Below are positions 1 through 5,023 of a DNA stretch of 8,474 nt, piece by piece. A program made the position numbers and the translations under genes. The stretch comes from DASYML01 sp034665545 (lineage in GTDB: Bacteria > Acidobacteriota > Blastocatellia > Pyrinomonadales > Pyrinomonadaceae). The notes under the pieces were generated by a model. It worked only from the letters and a program-made list of their open reading frames with translations. It did no database searches and was not told the origin of the DNA. The stretch is from assembly GCA_034665545.1 (NCBI GenBank), contig JAXDFO010000223.1, forward strand, positions 1-8,474. Direction: 5' to 3'. Position 1 is the first letter of the stretch. Each line of letters starts with the position of its first letter.

Positions 1-220
1 TGCCATCCGTGTCCATGAAACGAAACGCGCGCTCGGCTTCATCCTGGCCCATCCCGCGCTCGAACAACGCGTAGTAATCAATCGAGGGCGTCGTTATCTC
101 TTCGTAGGACCAGCCATCGAAGACGGCCATCACAGTGTCTTCCACGGTGCGCCTGAGCCGCGCCTCCGCGCCGAAGTAGTAACGCAGCCCGCCGGGAATT
201 CTGGAAAGCGATTCTGTCAT
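1..220 (-). CDS. hisZ: ATP phosphoribosyltransferase regulatory subunit HisZ, N-terminal part (runs off the window)
   Basis: The minus-strand frame is open from an ATG at 220 to the window edge, giving the first 73 residues. It reads IPGGLRYYFGAEARLRR, then FDGWSYEEITTPSIDYYALF and FRFMDTDG. This is the start of the class II histidyl-tRNA synthetase fold: the G-x-R motif, the E-A-x-x-R-R helix, the W-x-Y-x-E-x-x-T-P strand and the F-x-x-x-D-x-x-G strand. The form is that of HisZ, the catalytically inactive paralogue that partners short-form HisG in the first step of histidine synthesis. True HisRS is the main alternative, because motifs 2 and 3 lie outside the window. An in-frame ATG at 268 would add 16 Arg-rich residues, but neither start has a good Shine-Dalgarno sequence; 220 fits the family length better. 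Expression is probably controlled by the attenuator upstream (286-507). Confidence 0.85.
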   Translation of the reverse strand, partial: MTESLSRIPGGLRYYFGAEARLRRTVEDTVMAVFDGWSYEEITTPSIDYYALFERGMGQDEAERAFRFMDTDG

Positions 221-279
221 CTCTGCTATTCGATAAGTAAGGTCCGCTCGCCTTCGCACTTCTTTCATGAAGACGACGT

Positions 280-331
280 AGAAAAAGAGAACGCGCTGCC
301 CGATGCTTTAATGACCGGCAGCGCGTTCTCT
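280..331 (-). terminator. Intrinsic terminator of the his leader (attenuator hairpin)
   Basis: Bases 286-300 and 317-331 are perfectly complementary over 15 bp (core GCAGCGCGTTCTC), with a 16-nt loop. Read on the minus strand the stem runs straight into TTTTT followed by CTAC, so it terminates minus-strand transcription. It lies 42 nt after the leader-peptide stop codon and about 60 nt before hisZ. No other minus-strand gene lies between the promoter at 514-543 and this hairpin, so it acts inside the hisZ 5' leader. Confidence 0.88.
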
Positions 332-412
332 GTTGAATCCCTGGCTTCTATGCTTTTCGGGAAAGGCTCTTGCTTAAGACCCCTCGCCGGACGCAATCGC
401 CAACGCGCTGCC
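317..412 (-). promoter_or_regulatory. Alternative antiterminator pairing in the his leader
   Basis: On the minus strand, GGCAGCGCGTT at 412-402 (leader codons 23-26, directly after the last His codon) is complementary over 11 bp to AACGCGCTGCC at 327-317. That second segment is also the 5' arm of the terminator. The two pairings exclude each other, as an attenuator requires. A further 6-bp hairpin, GCCAAC (420-415) with GTTGGC (404-399), would hold the first segment in its loop and could favour the terminator. The complementarities are read directly; the switching role is inferred. Confidence 0.75.
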
Positions 413-478
413 ATGTTGGCCGCCATGATGCTGGTGGCCGCGATGGTGTACGTGGCGATGTATCCGTTTGAAGTTCAT
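374..478 (-). CDS. Histidine-rich attenuator leader peptide (HisL-like)
   Basis: This 34-codon minus-strand ORF runs from ATG at 478 to TAA at 374-376. Residues 7-22 read HRHVHHRGHQHHGGQH, so 8 of these 16 residues are histidine, encoded by both CAT and CAC. An AAAGG Shine-Dalgarno (487-491) sits 8 nt before the ATG, and the promoter at 514-543 would start the transcript about 29 nt before it. As in the his leader peptides of enterobacteria, its role is presumably to make the ribosome stall when charged tRNA-His is scarce. Twelve codons follow the last histidine, longer than in the E. coli peptide, and the antiterminator segment lies inside them. It has no resemblance to the enteric peptide beyond the histidines. 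The composition, position and downstream switch hairpins together make chance unlikely. Confidence 0.87.
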   Translation of the reverse strand: MNFKRIHRHVHHRGHQHHGGQHGSALAIASGEGS

Positions 479-513
479 AACTACTGCCTTTGCATTTCGC
501 ACGAAGCAGGTTT

Positions 514-543
514 TTTATACAAGACTCCCTCGCCCCTTGTCAA
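514..543 (-). promoter_or_regulatory. Promoter of the his leader/hisZ transcript
   Basis: On the minus strand there is a perfect -35 TTGACA at 543-538, an 18-nt spacer, and a -10 TATAAA at 519-514. The expected start is near 507, giving a leader of about 285 nt before hisZ. This is the best sigma-70-like promoter in the window. Confidence 0.8.
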
Positions 544-635
544 ACTGGTATCCGTCACCCACAGAGGAGACAGTTGGAAATAGCTTATCCTTCATCAACA
601 TCTCGCTTGTGCGCCCTGTGCCCGCTCCTGACGAT

Positions 636-665
636 TTGAGCATGAAGGGTTGATGCTGATAAAGT
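636..665 (+). promoter_or_regulatory. Possible promoter of the ferredoxin-domain gene
   Basis: TTGAGC (636-641) is followed after 16-18 nt by GATAAA/TAAAGT (658-665). Each -10 reading matches consensus at four of six positions. The location, between the divergent his promoter and the gene at 714, is sensible, but the match is weak. Nothing else recognisable lies in 544-697. Confidence 0.3.
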
Positions 666-713
666 ATCTGTTTTTGGTTGATGAGAATTTTGCATCCGAG
701 GAAGTTGATAAGT

Positions 714-1754
714 ATGAGCGCACAAGTAGAAACCGCGACGGCTCTCGAAGCCTTCTTGAATAATTATGATGAGCAGGCGTGGTCGCTGGCGGTCGCAGAG
801 CTTCTGCCGTCCATCCATGAAGTGGACCGCAACGCGACGCAAATCTGGTTTAAGTTTTACCCGCTCTCGCTCCTGCGCGCGCTGGAGAAGGCGGAAGACC
901 CGGCCCGGCTGGTCCAACAATTATCTCTGCAAGGCGACTATTATTTAAAGGACCAGATAGATTCATCTCACCATTTCCTCTACGGCCATCGCTATTGGCC
1001 CGAAGTCAAAAAGGCCGTCACGCAGCGCGCCGATAATTTCAAGGCGGACGCGAACGCTGACCTCTCCGCCGAGATAAGTGAAATAGCCAAACAGGTGGCC
1101 GCCGAGCGAAAGGTCCAGGAATCCTTGCTCACGGGCATCACGGCAGTGGCCTTCATGACCTTGCAGCAGGTGGGCATCGCACGCTTCGCCGCCGCGCCCG
1201 GCTCCATCAGTATTGATGCGAGGCACGCCAGGAAATCCGCCGGGCAGGTCTTGAAAGAGCGCGCGCGTGATGACGGCCAGGGCTTGCTCGGCTTTCTCAA
1301 GACGGTGGATAAAAAGTGGACCGTCACCTTTGACGAAACGGACGAGGGCGCGAAATACAAATTGACGCACACGCAGGATTTGGCCTACGGCGCGGCTGAC
1401 GACCGCTCGCGCGACTGGAAGGCGATTGACCCGCGACGCATCGAAGGTCCGATTCCCGTCGAGTGTCGTTCGGCGGCCTGCGGGACGTGCTGGGTGGGCG
1501 TGCTCGGCGGCGCGGAAAAACTCTCCGAGGTCGGGCGGCGTGAGGGAACGAGGATTAAAGAGTTCGGTTATATAGAGACGGACGAACCGCGCCCACTGAT
1601 TCGCCTGGCGTGCCAGGCGCAGGCGCACGGCGCTGTCTCCATCGTCATTCCGCCCTGGAACGGCGTCTTTGGCAAAGCCCTCCGGCGCGCATCGCAAGCG
1701 TCTCTCGAACATGAGGGCGGAAGCGTCAACTCTCAAGCGAGCGAAGAGGAATAA
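714..1754 (+). CDS. Protein with C-terminal [2Fe-2S] ferredoxin-like domain and unknown helical N-terminal region
   Basis: 346 residues. The ATG at 714 is chosen because GAGGAAG (698-704) lies 9 nt upstream; in-frame TTG/ATG codons at 678/681 have no ribosome site. Residues about 210-325 resemble a ferredoxin fold. The cluster ligands would be C251, C256, C259 and C300 (C-x4-C-x2-C-x40-C). The first three are spaced as in plant-type ferredoxins; the last gap is longer than the usual 29 or so. The N-terminal 200 residues look mostly helical, with an aromatic patch (IWFKFYPL, 44-51) and HHFLYGHRYWPEV (84-96); I do not recognise the family. There is no signal peptide. Residues about 135-155 are moderately hydrophobic but not a clear membrane helix. 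The permease gene begins 33 nt downstream and is probably co-transcribed. An electron-transfer or redox-sensing role is inferred from the cysteines only. Confidence 0.85.
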   Translation: MSAQVETATALEAFLNNYDEQAWSLAVAELLPSIHEVDRNATQIWFKFYPLSLLRALEKAEDPARLVQQLSLQGDYYLKDQIDSSHHFLYGHRYWPEVKKAVTQRADNFKADANADLSAEISEIAKQVAAERKVQESLLTGITAVAFMTLQQVGIARFAAAPGSISIDARHARKSAGQVLKERARDDGQGLLGFLKTVDKKWTVTFDETDEGAKYKLTHTQDLAYGAADDRSRDWKAIDPRRIEGPIPVECRSAACGTCWVGVLGGAEKLSEVGRREGTRIKEFGYIETDEPRPLIRLACQAQAHGAVSIVIPPWNGVFGKALRRASQASLEHEGGSVNSQASEEE

Positions 1755-1787
1755 GCGCAAGGCTTCGCTTGAAGCCCCGGAGCAGCA

Positions 1788-2687
1788 TTGGCACACCATC
1801 CAGTAGAGAGCCTGACTGGTCCAGAAATAAGACCGCCCCGTGTTTCGCCGCTGCTGCTCATTTTCGCGGCGGCGATGGTGTGGAGCACGGGCGGGCTGTT
1901 CATTAAATGGTCCTCTTTAGGTCCGGTCGAACTCTCTTTCGGGCGGGCCATCTTCGCGGCGGCCACGGTCGCCTTCTTCACGCGCCGGGAGGGTTTCGGC
2001 TTTAACTATCTGACGGCGATAACTTCCGTTCTGTACGCGGGCCTGCTGCTCTGCTTCGTCATCGCCACGAAGCTGACGACCGCCGCCAACGCCATCTTCC
2101 TGCAATACACCGCGCCCGTTTATTTACTGGTCCTGGAACCTCTGCTCTACAAAGAGAAGTTTCGCCTGGCCGACTTGGTGACGGTCATCGCCTGCATCGC
2201 GGGGATGTCGCTCTTCTTTCTGGGCAAGCTGGAATCGCGTGCCCTGACGGGCAATCTGGTCGCGCTCTGTTCCGGCCTCTGCATGGCCCTCTACTTTCTA
2301 CTGCTGCGCCACCCGCACTCGCAAAAAATCAATCGCGCCTCTTCCGTCATCTACGGCAACCTGCTGCTCGCGCTCGTGACGGGAGGCTTGATGCTCTTCA
2401 ACCTCTCGCCCGTGACACCCGTGAGCGCGCTCGATGCAGCCATCGTGGCATATCTGGGAGTGGTCCAATTAGGGTTAGGGTATACGCTCTTCACGCTCGG
2501 CATCGCGCGCGGCGTGCGTTCCCTTCAGGCGGGCATCATCGGTTATATAGAGCCGGTGCTGAATCCTCTCTGGGTCTTCTTATTCCTGGGCGAACGCCCC
2601 TCCGCATGGGCCATCCTCGGCGGCGCGATCATCATCGTCGCCGTCGTCTCACATACATTAAGAGCAAGTCGGAAGTCAGAAGGATAG
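1788..2687 (+). CDS. DMT-superfamily permease with two EamA domains
   Basis: 299 residues and strongly hydrophobic, with about ten membrane segments. The first is residues 21-40, with the W-S-T-G-G motif typical of EamA proteins at 32-36. The two EamA repeats cover roughly 20-150 and 160-290. The second carries the family signature GYIEPVLNPLWVFLFLGERP, where the conserved E-P pair precedes the LGE motif. Such proteins export or import small metabolites across the inner membrane; the substrate cannot be read from sequence. The start is TTG at 1788, with CGGAG (1778-1782) 5 nt upstream; the next ATG would cut the first membrane helix. The last residues (about RKSEG) are encoded by a dispersed intergenic-type repeat (2661-2685), so the tail may be a recent extension. 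The gene follows the ferredoxin-domain gene by 33 nt without a terminator. Confidence 0.9.
   Translation: MAHHPVESLTGPEIRPPRVSPLLLIFAAAMVWSTGGLFIKWSSLGPVELSFGRAIFAAATVAFFTRREGFGFNYLTAITSVLYAGLLLCFVIATKLTTAANAIFLQYTAPVYLLVLEPLLYKEKFRLADLVTVIACIAGMSLFFLGKLESRALTGNLVALCSGLCMALYFLLLRHPHSQKINRASSVIYGNLLLALVTGGLMLFNLSPVTPVSALDAAIVAYLGVVQLGLGYTLFTLGIARGVRSLQAGIIGYIEPVLNPLWVFLFLGERPSAWAILGGAIIIVAVVSHTLRASRKSEG
2661..2685 (-). repeat. Dispersed short repeat, copy 1 (inside the permease tail)
   Basis: The reverse complement of this 25-nt segment matches bases 6749-6773 at 23 of 25 positions (ATCCTTC-GACTTCC-ACTTGCTCT, with two differences). It is built from heptamer-like units and overlaps the last codons of the permease. 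Confidence 0.6.
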
Positions 2688-2693
2688 GGATAA

Positions 2694-2729
2694 GAGAAAA
2701 GCTATTCAACGTTGAATAGCTCGTCTCTC
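2694..2729. terminator. Perfect 22-bp palindrome, probable bidirectional terminator
   Basis: Bases 2700-2721 form a perfect palindrome with no spacer (AGCTATTCAAC and its complement), flanked by GAGA (2694-2697) and TCTC (2726-2729). It lies between two convergent genes, 13 nt after the permease stop and 37 nt after the stop of the minus-strand gene. Read on the minus strand it is followed by TTTTCTCTT, a usable U-tract. The plus-strand tail is poorer. A protein-binding operator is a less likely reading at this location. Confidence 0.7.
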
Positions 2730-2757
2730 ATCATTCATCCCAACGCCTTCCTGCTTG

Positions 2758-3426
2758 CTATCTAACCCACTGGTGACGATTGGCGAAGTAGGTAGGAGAT
2801 TCGTGCGGGTGCTGCTCATGAAATTTTTTGTAGCGCGCGAGCAATCGCTCGTATCTTTTATCCGAAGAGCGGAAGGGGCTGTGCGGTATCTCTCGCAAGT
2901 GCTGCTCGACCTCCCAGACGTTGCGCTTTGAGAGACGCCAGTCGAACGCGCCCAGGTCATAAAGATTCGCCACGCCGTAAGCGACGAGCCGCGCCGTGTC
3001 GTCAACGTAGGGGTCGAAGTAGCTCCATGCGAGGTGGCGTATGTGACGAAAGACCGCGCGGCGTCCGTGCAGCCCCGTATCGCGCGAGCGCGCGACTGAA
3101 CCCCACAGCCCGTTCTTCCTGTAAATGAAAACAACGTGGTCCAGTTTGTCCTGCGATTCCAGGTCCAGCAATAGCGGCGGGTATCCATGCTGTTCCAGAA
3201 TCGTCGCTGCCGCGAGCGCGGCCTCCAGGCAATGCGCCTCCTTGTGCTTGACCACGCCGCGAAACGTGCGAAGGGTCGAGCCCCTGCGCTCGCGGTTGTA
3301 AGGGGTCGCGCTGAGATAACGCTGGACCTGCACGGGCGTGCGTTGCGAGCGTATGACATCCCACTCCTCTTCCGTAAACGCTTCCCTACTGGGCTTGCTG
3401 CTCGTCGCTGGCTCTCGCTTGTTCAT
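2758..3426 (-). CDS. Hypothetical protein, possibly transglutaminase-like (Cys-His-Asp)
   Basis: 222 residues from ATG at 3426; a TTG two codons upstream (3432) is the other option, and neither has a clear ribosome site. I do not recognise the family with certainty. The middle reads KEAHCLEAALAAA (62-74), then DHVVFIY (96-102), then RDTGLHGR (115-122). A Cys at the start of an Ala-rich helix, a His on a hydrophobic strand and an Asp on the next strand is the order found in transglutaminase/papain-like folds. C66, H97 and D116 are the candidate triad. There is no signal peptide or membrane helix, so the protein is presumably cytoplasmic. The C-terminal third is rich in Arg, Tyr and His. The gene stands alone: convergent with the permease and divergent from the DUF1003 gene. 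The coding call is firm; the enzyme-fold call is inference. Confidence 0.8.
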   Translation of the reverse strand: MNKREPATSSKPSREAFTEEEWDVIRSQRTPVQVQRYLSATPYNRERRGSTLRTFRGVVKHKEAHCLEAALAAATILEQHGYPPLLLDLESQDKLDHVVFIYRKNGLWGSVARSRDTGLHGRRAVFRHIRHLAWSYFDPYVDDTARLVAYGVANLYDLGAFDWRLSKRNVWEVEQHLREIPHSPFRSSDKRYERLLARYKKFHEQHPHESPTYFANRHQWVR

Positions 3427-3512
3427 CCACAAAATTATTAGCAGAGGCGGCGCGGAAAAAGCAAAGTTGGGAAGCCGCGCTCTTATTCTCTTTCTTTTTT
3501 GGCCCGTGGCTG

Positions 3513-3521
3513 TGGTAAAGT
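3513..3521 (+). promoter_or_regulatory. Possible extended -10 promoter of the CNB-DUF1003 gene
   Basis: TGGTAAAGT contains a TGn extension and a -10-like TAAAGT (3516-3521); a T-rich stretch upstream (3491-3500) offers no good -35. The start would be near 3528, giving a leader of about 85 nt. The call is weak, supported by position in the divergent gap. Confidence 0.35.
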
Positions 3522-3534
3522 GCGCCGTTCAAGT

Positions 3535-3559
3535 AAGGCCCCTGCGGCGCTGCCTTTTT
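3535..3559 (+). other. Small terminator-like hairpin in the 5' leader of the CNB-DUF1003 gene
   Basis: AAGGC (3535-3539) pairs with GCCTT (3552-3556) around a 12-nt loop, and the second arm merges into five T's (3555-3559). It lies between the possible promoter and the ribosome site, where a leader attenuator would sit. The five-base stem is too short to call it a working terminator. Confidence 0.25.
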
Positions 3560-3612
3560 GTTGCTCCTCAGTTTGAAGCTAACCCTAAATTGAAGCGGAG
3601 AGGAAAATCCTT

Positions 3613-4455
3613 ATGCCCTGTGAACCGAGCCTGTTTGAAAACATCCCGCTCTTCGAGCTACTGGATGAAGGTGGCCGTCAGGCCCTCGCAAATGTGGTTG
3701 ACGAGGTCAAGTTGAAGCCGGGAGAGGTTCTCTTTCAAGCGGGCGAGCCGGGCGATTCGCTCTTCGTCGTCCGCGAGGGCGAGATTGAGCTTTATATCAA
3801 GGATAACGTGGGCCAGAAAATCGTGCTCAACAACGCGGGCGCGGGCGACATGTTCGGCGAGCTCTCGATGCTCGACAGCGGGCCGCGCACGGCGACCGCC
3901 GTGGCCGTCACGGACAGCGAACTGCTCCTGCTCGACCGCGATGATCTCATCCTGCTCTTTCAACAAAGGCCCAACGCCGCCCTGCACATGCTGGCGGCGA
4001 TGAGCGCGATGACGCGCAAGGCCGACGAACTCCTGCGCACGCGCGTCTCGCGCAACGTCAACGAGGAGGTCGAGGAGAAGACGACTCCGATTCAAAAAGT
4101 AGCCGACTGGCTCGCCTGGTTCAGCGGCAGCATGCCCTTTCTTTTCATCCACACCATCTGGTTCATCACATGGGTTTCGCTCAACACCATCATCCTCTCA
4201 AGACCCTTCGATGAATACCCCTTCGGTCTGTTGACGATGGTCGTCTCGCTCGAAGCCATCTTTCTCTCCTGCTTCGTCCTCATCAGCGCGAACCGCCAGG
4301 CCGAAAAGGACAAGGTCCGCGCAGACATAGAGTATGAGGTCAACATCAAGGCCGAACTCGAAGTCGCGCACCTGCACGAAAAGACGGATCGCATCTACGA
4401 AAGCATGCTGGAACGATTCACCAAACTGGAAAAATCCCTCACTCTCAAGCAGTGA
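3613..4455 (+). CDS. Cyclic-nucleotide-binding domain fused to DUF1003 membrane protein
   Basis: 280 residues; GGAGAGGA (3597-3604) lies 8 nt before the ATG. Residues about 8-125 form a CNB/Crp-type domain: PGDSLFVVREGEIELY, then FGELSMLDSGPRTATA, which matches the phosphate-binding cassette with E83 and R92, the residues that hold the cyclic nucleotide's ribose and phosphate. Residues about 155-255 match DUF1003: WLAWFSGSMPFLFIHTIWF, two membrane helices (about 174-195 and 206-226), and the NRQAEKDKVRADIEYEVN stretch after the second. The C-terminus (about 227-280) is probably a coiled coil. No DNA-binding domain is present, so this is not a Crp-type regulator. A membrane protein gated or localised by cAMP or cGMP is inferred; the function of DUF1003 is unknown. 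Followed by a large hairpin at 4476-4534. Confidence 0.92.
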   Translation: MPCEPSLFENIPLFELLDEGGRQALANVVDEVKLKPGEVLFQAGEPGDSLFVVREGEIELYIKDNVGQKIVLNNAGAGDMFGELSMLDSGPRTATAVAVTDSELLLLDRDDLILLFQQRPNAALHMLAAMSAMTRKADELLRTRVSRNVNEEVEEKTTPIQKVADWLAWFSGSMPFLFIHTIWFITWVSLNTIILSRPFDEYPFGLLTMVVSLEAIFLSCFVLISANRQAEKDKVRADIEYEVNIKAELEVAHLHEKTDRIYESMLERFTKLEKSLTLKQ

Positions 4456-4475
4456 CATGTCGCAAGATAAAGATA

Positions 4476-4540
4476 AGTGATGAATAATGAGTGATGACTA
4501 TAAGCATATCTCTCATCGCTCATTATTCATTACTGCTTTT
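4476..4540 (+). terminator. Large imperfect inverted repeat, probable terminator built from repeat units
   Basis: AGTGATGAATAATGAG at the start of the left arm (4476-4497) pairs with the right arm (4513-4534) at 20 of 22 positions, around a 15-nt loop. It is followed by GCTTTTC, a short T-tract. It lies 20 nt after the stop of the DUF1003 gene. The AT-rich ATGAGTGATGA-like units resemble the text near 2725 and 6739, so it may be a repeat element serving as a terminator. Confidence 0.6.
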
Positions 4541-4559
4541 CTCACTTCTCACTTCTCTT
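4539..4559 (+). repeat. Heptamer tandem repeat (TTCTCAC)
   Basis: Two exact TTCTCAC units (4539-4552) are followed by a degenerate third, TTCTCTT (4553-4559), and then looser CTTGC text to about 4570. It resembles short tandemly repeated heptamers known from cyanobacterial and other genomes. No gene lies between the DUF1003 stop and 4699; apart from these repeats and the promoter at 4663, I see nothing definite there. Confidence 0.6.
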
Positions 4560-4662
4560 GCTCGCTTGCCTTTGTCCCCTTCTGTGATGTAAGACATTAG
4601 ATTCAAGACCCACTTTTTTAATTTGAGGAACGTGCCCGACGGCCCTTCACGAGAGCGGACCT

Positions 4663-4690
4663 TTTGCGTCTGCGGCTCAGACACGATACT
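4663..4690 (+). promoter_or_regulatory. Possible promoter giving a leaderless mRNA for the gene at 4699
   Basis: TTTGCG (4663-4668) and GATACT (4685-4690) are separated by 16 nt. The -10-like box ends 8 nt before the ATG at 4699, so transcription would begin at or next to the start codon. No Shine-Dalgarno is visible, which fits a leaderless message. Both boxes are imperfect. Confidence 0.35.
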
Positions 4691-4698
4691 GTGTATTT

Positions 4699-4938
4699 AT
4701 GAATTCCGAAATTTCCACACCTCAACAGATGACTCGCGCCGAGCGGGAGACCGAAACCGCATCCGCCCGTCTCATCGAACAGACGGAGAATGCGCTGGCG
4801 GCTGTCGCCGTGCGTTCGATGTCGGACATCGAACAACTCGAAGCCTGCGCCGCGCGCCTCGAACGCGCCGCGCGCGACCTCGCCGTGGCCCTGCGCGAAC
4901 TGGCCCACGAGCGCAGGCAGAACAGGGCCGACAGTTAA
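4699..4938 (+). CDS. Small hypothetical coiled-coil protein
   Basis: 79 residues. After a polar start, residues about 11-75 are rich in Ala, Glu, Arg and Leu with heptad-like spacing (RLIEQTENALAAVAVR, IEQLEACAARLERAARDLAV), predicting one or two long helices that could pair as a coiled coil. There is no signal peptide or membrane helix and one cysteine (C50). The G/C-rich third positions and the terminator just after the stop (4956-4989) support a real, independently transcribed gene, although frames overlapping it on both strands are also open. I do not recognise the family. The ATG at 4699 has no ribosome site but follows a -10-like box; an internal ATG at 4729 is no better. It ends 85 nt before pckA, with the terminator between, so a link to pckA is not supported. 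Confidence 0.7.
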   Translation: MNSEISTPQQMTRAERETETASARLIEQTENALAAVAVRSMSDIEQLEACAARLERAARDLAVALRELAHERRQNRADS

Positions 4939-4955
4939 AAGTTTTCTGGACCATA

Positions 4956-4990
4956 AAAGAGGGCCGCGAATCATCCGAAGCGGCTCTTTC
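4956..4990 (+). terminator. Intrinsic terminator after the small coiled-coil gene
   Basis: AAAGAG (4956-4961) plus CCGC (4964-4967) pair with GCGG (4980-4983) plus CTCTTT (4984-4989), leaving a two-G bulge and a 12-nt loop. The T-rich 3' arm continues into CGCTTTACTT. It lies 18 nt after the stop codon at 4938 and insulates pckA. Confidence 0.65.
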
Positions 4991-5023
4991 GCTTTACTTA
5001 ATTCGACTTGATGGGAGCAGGCT

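Noticed and set aside
286..331. The hairpin as a T-box riboswitch terminator
   Set aside because: No T-box consensus (AGGGTGGNACCGCG-like) is present on the minus strand between the promoter and the hairpin, whereas a His-rich leader ORF is.
311..583. Plus-strand 90-residue ORF with a hydrophobic Ala/Met-rich stretch that could look like a small membrane protein
   Set aside because: No ribosome site, and it is antisense to the his leader: the Met/Ala/Val run is the complement of the His codons (ATG/GTG opposite CAT/CAC), and the start lies in the terminator hairpin.
585..920. Minus-strand 111-residue ORF
   Set aside because: It overlaps the well-supported ferredoxin-domain gene, has no ribosome site or recognisable motif, and its composition is that of a shadow frame.
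963..1799. Long minus-strand ORF of 278 residues
   Set aside because: It is antisense to the ferredoxin-domain gene, whose frame carries the CxxxxCxxC motif and a good ribosome site; the antisense product is Arg-rich with no domain.
2468..2481. Telomere-like TTAGGGTTAGGG
   Set aside because: It encodes L-G-L-G-Y inside a membrane helix of the permease, occurs once, and is chance.
1567..2552. The 13-mer CGGTTATATAGAG at two places (about 1564 and 2539)
   Set aside because: Both encode G-Y-I-E in different, unrelated proteins in the same codon phase; shared codon choice explains it.
3448..3500. GCGCGG/CCGCGC stem followed by T-rich text upstream of the DUF1003 gene
   Set aside because: Six pairs around a long loop, with no upstream plus-strand gene to terminate; probably chance in the divergent gap.
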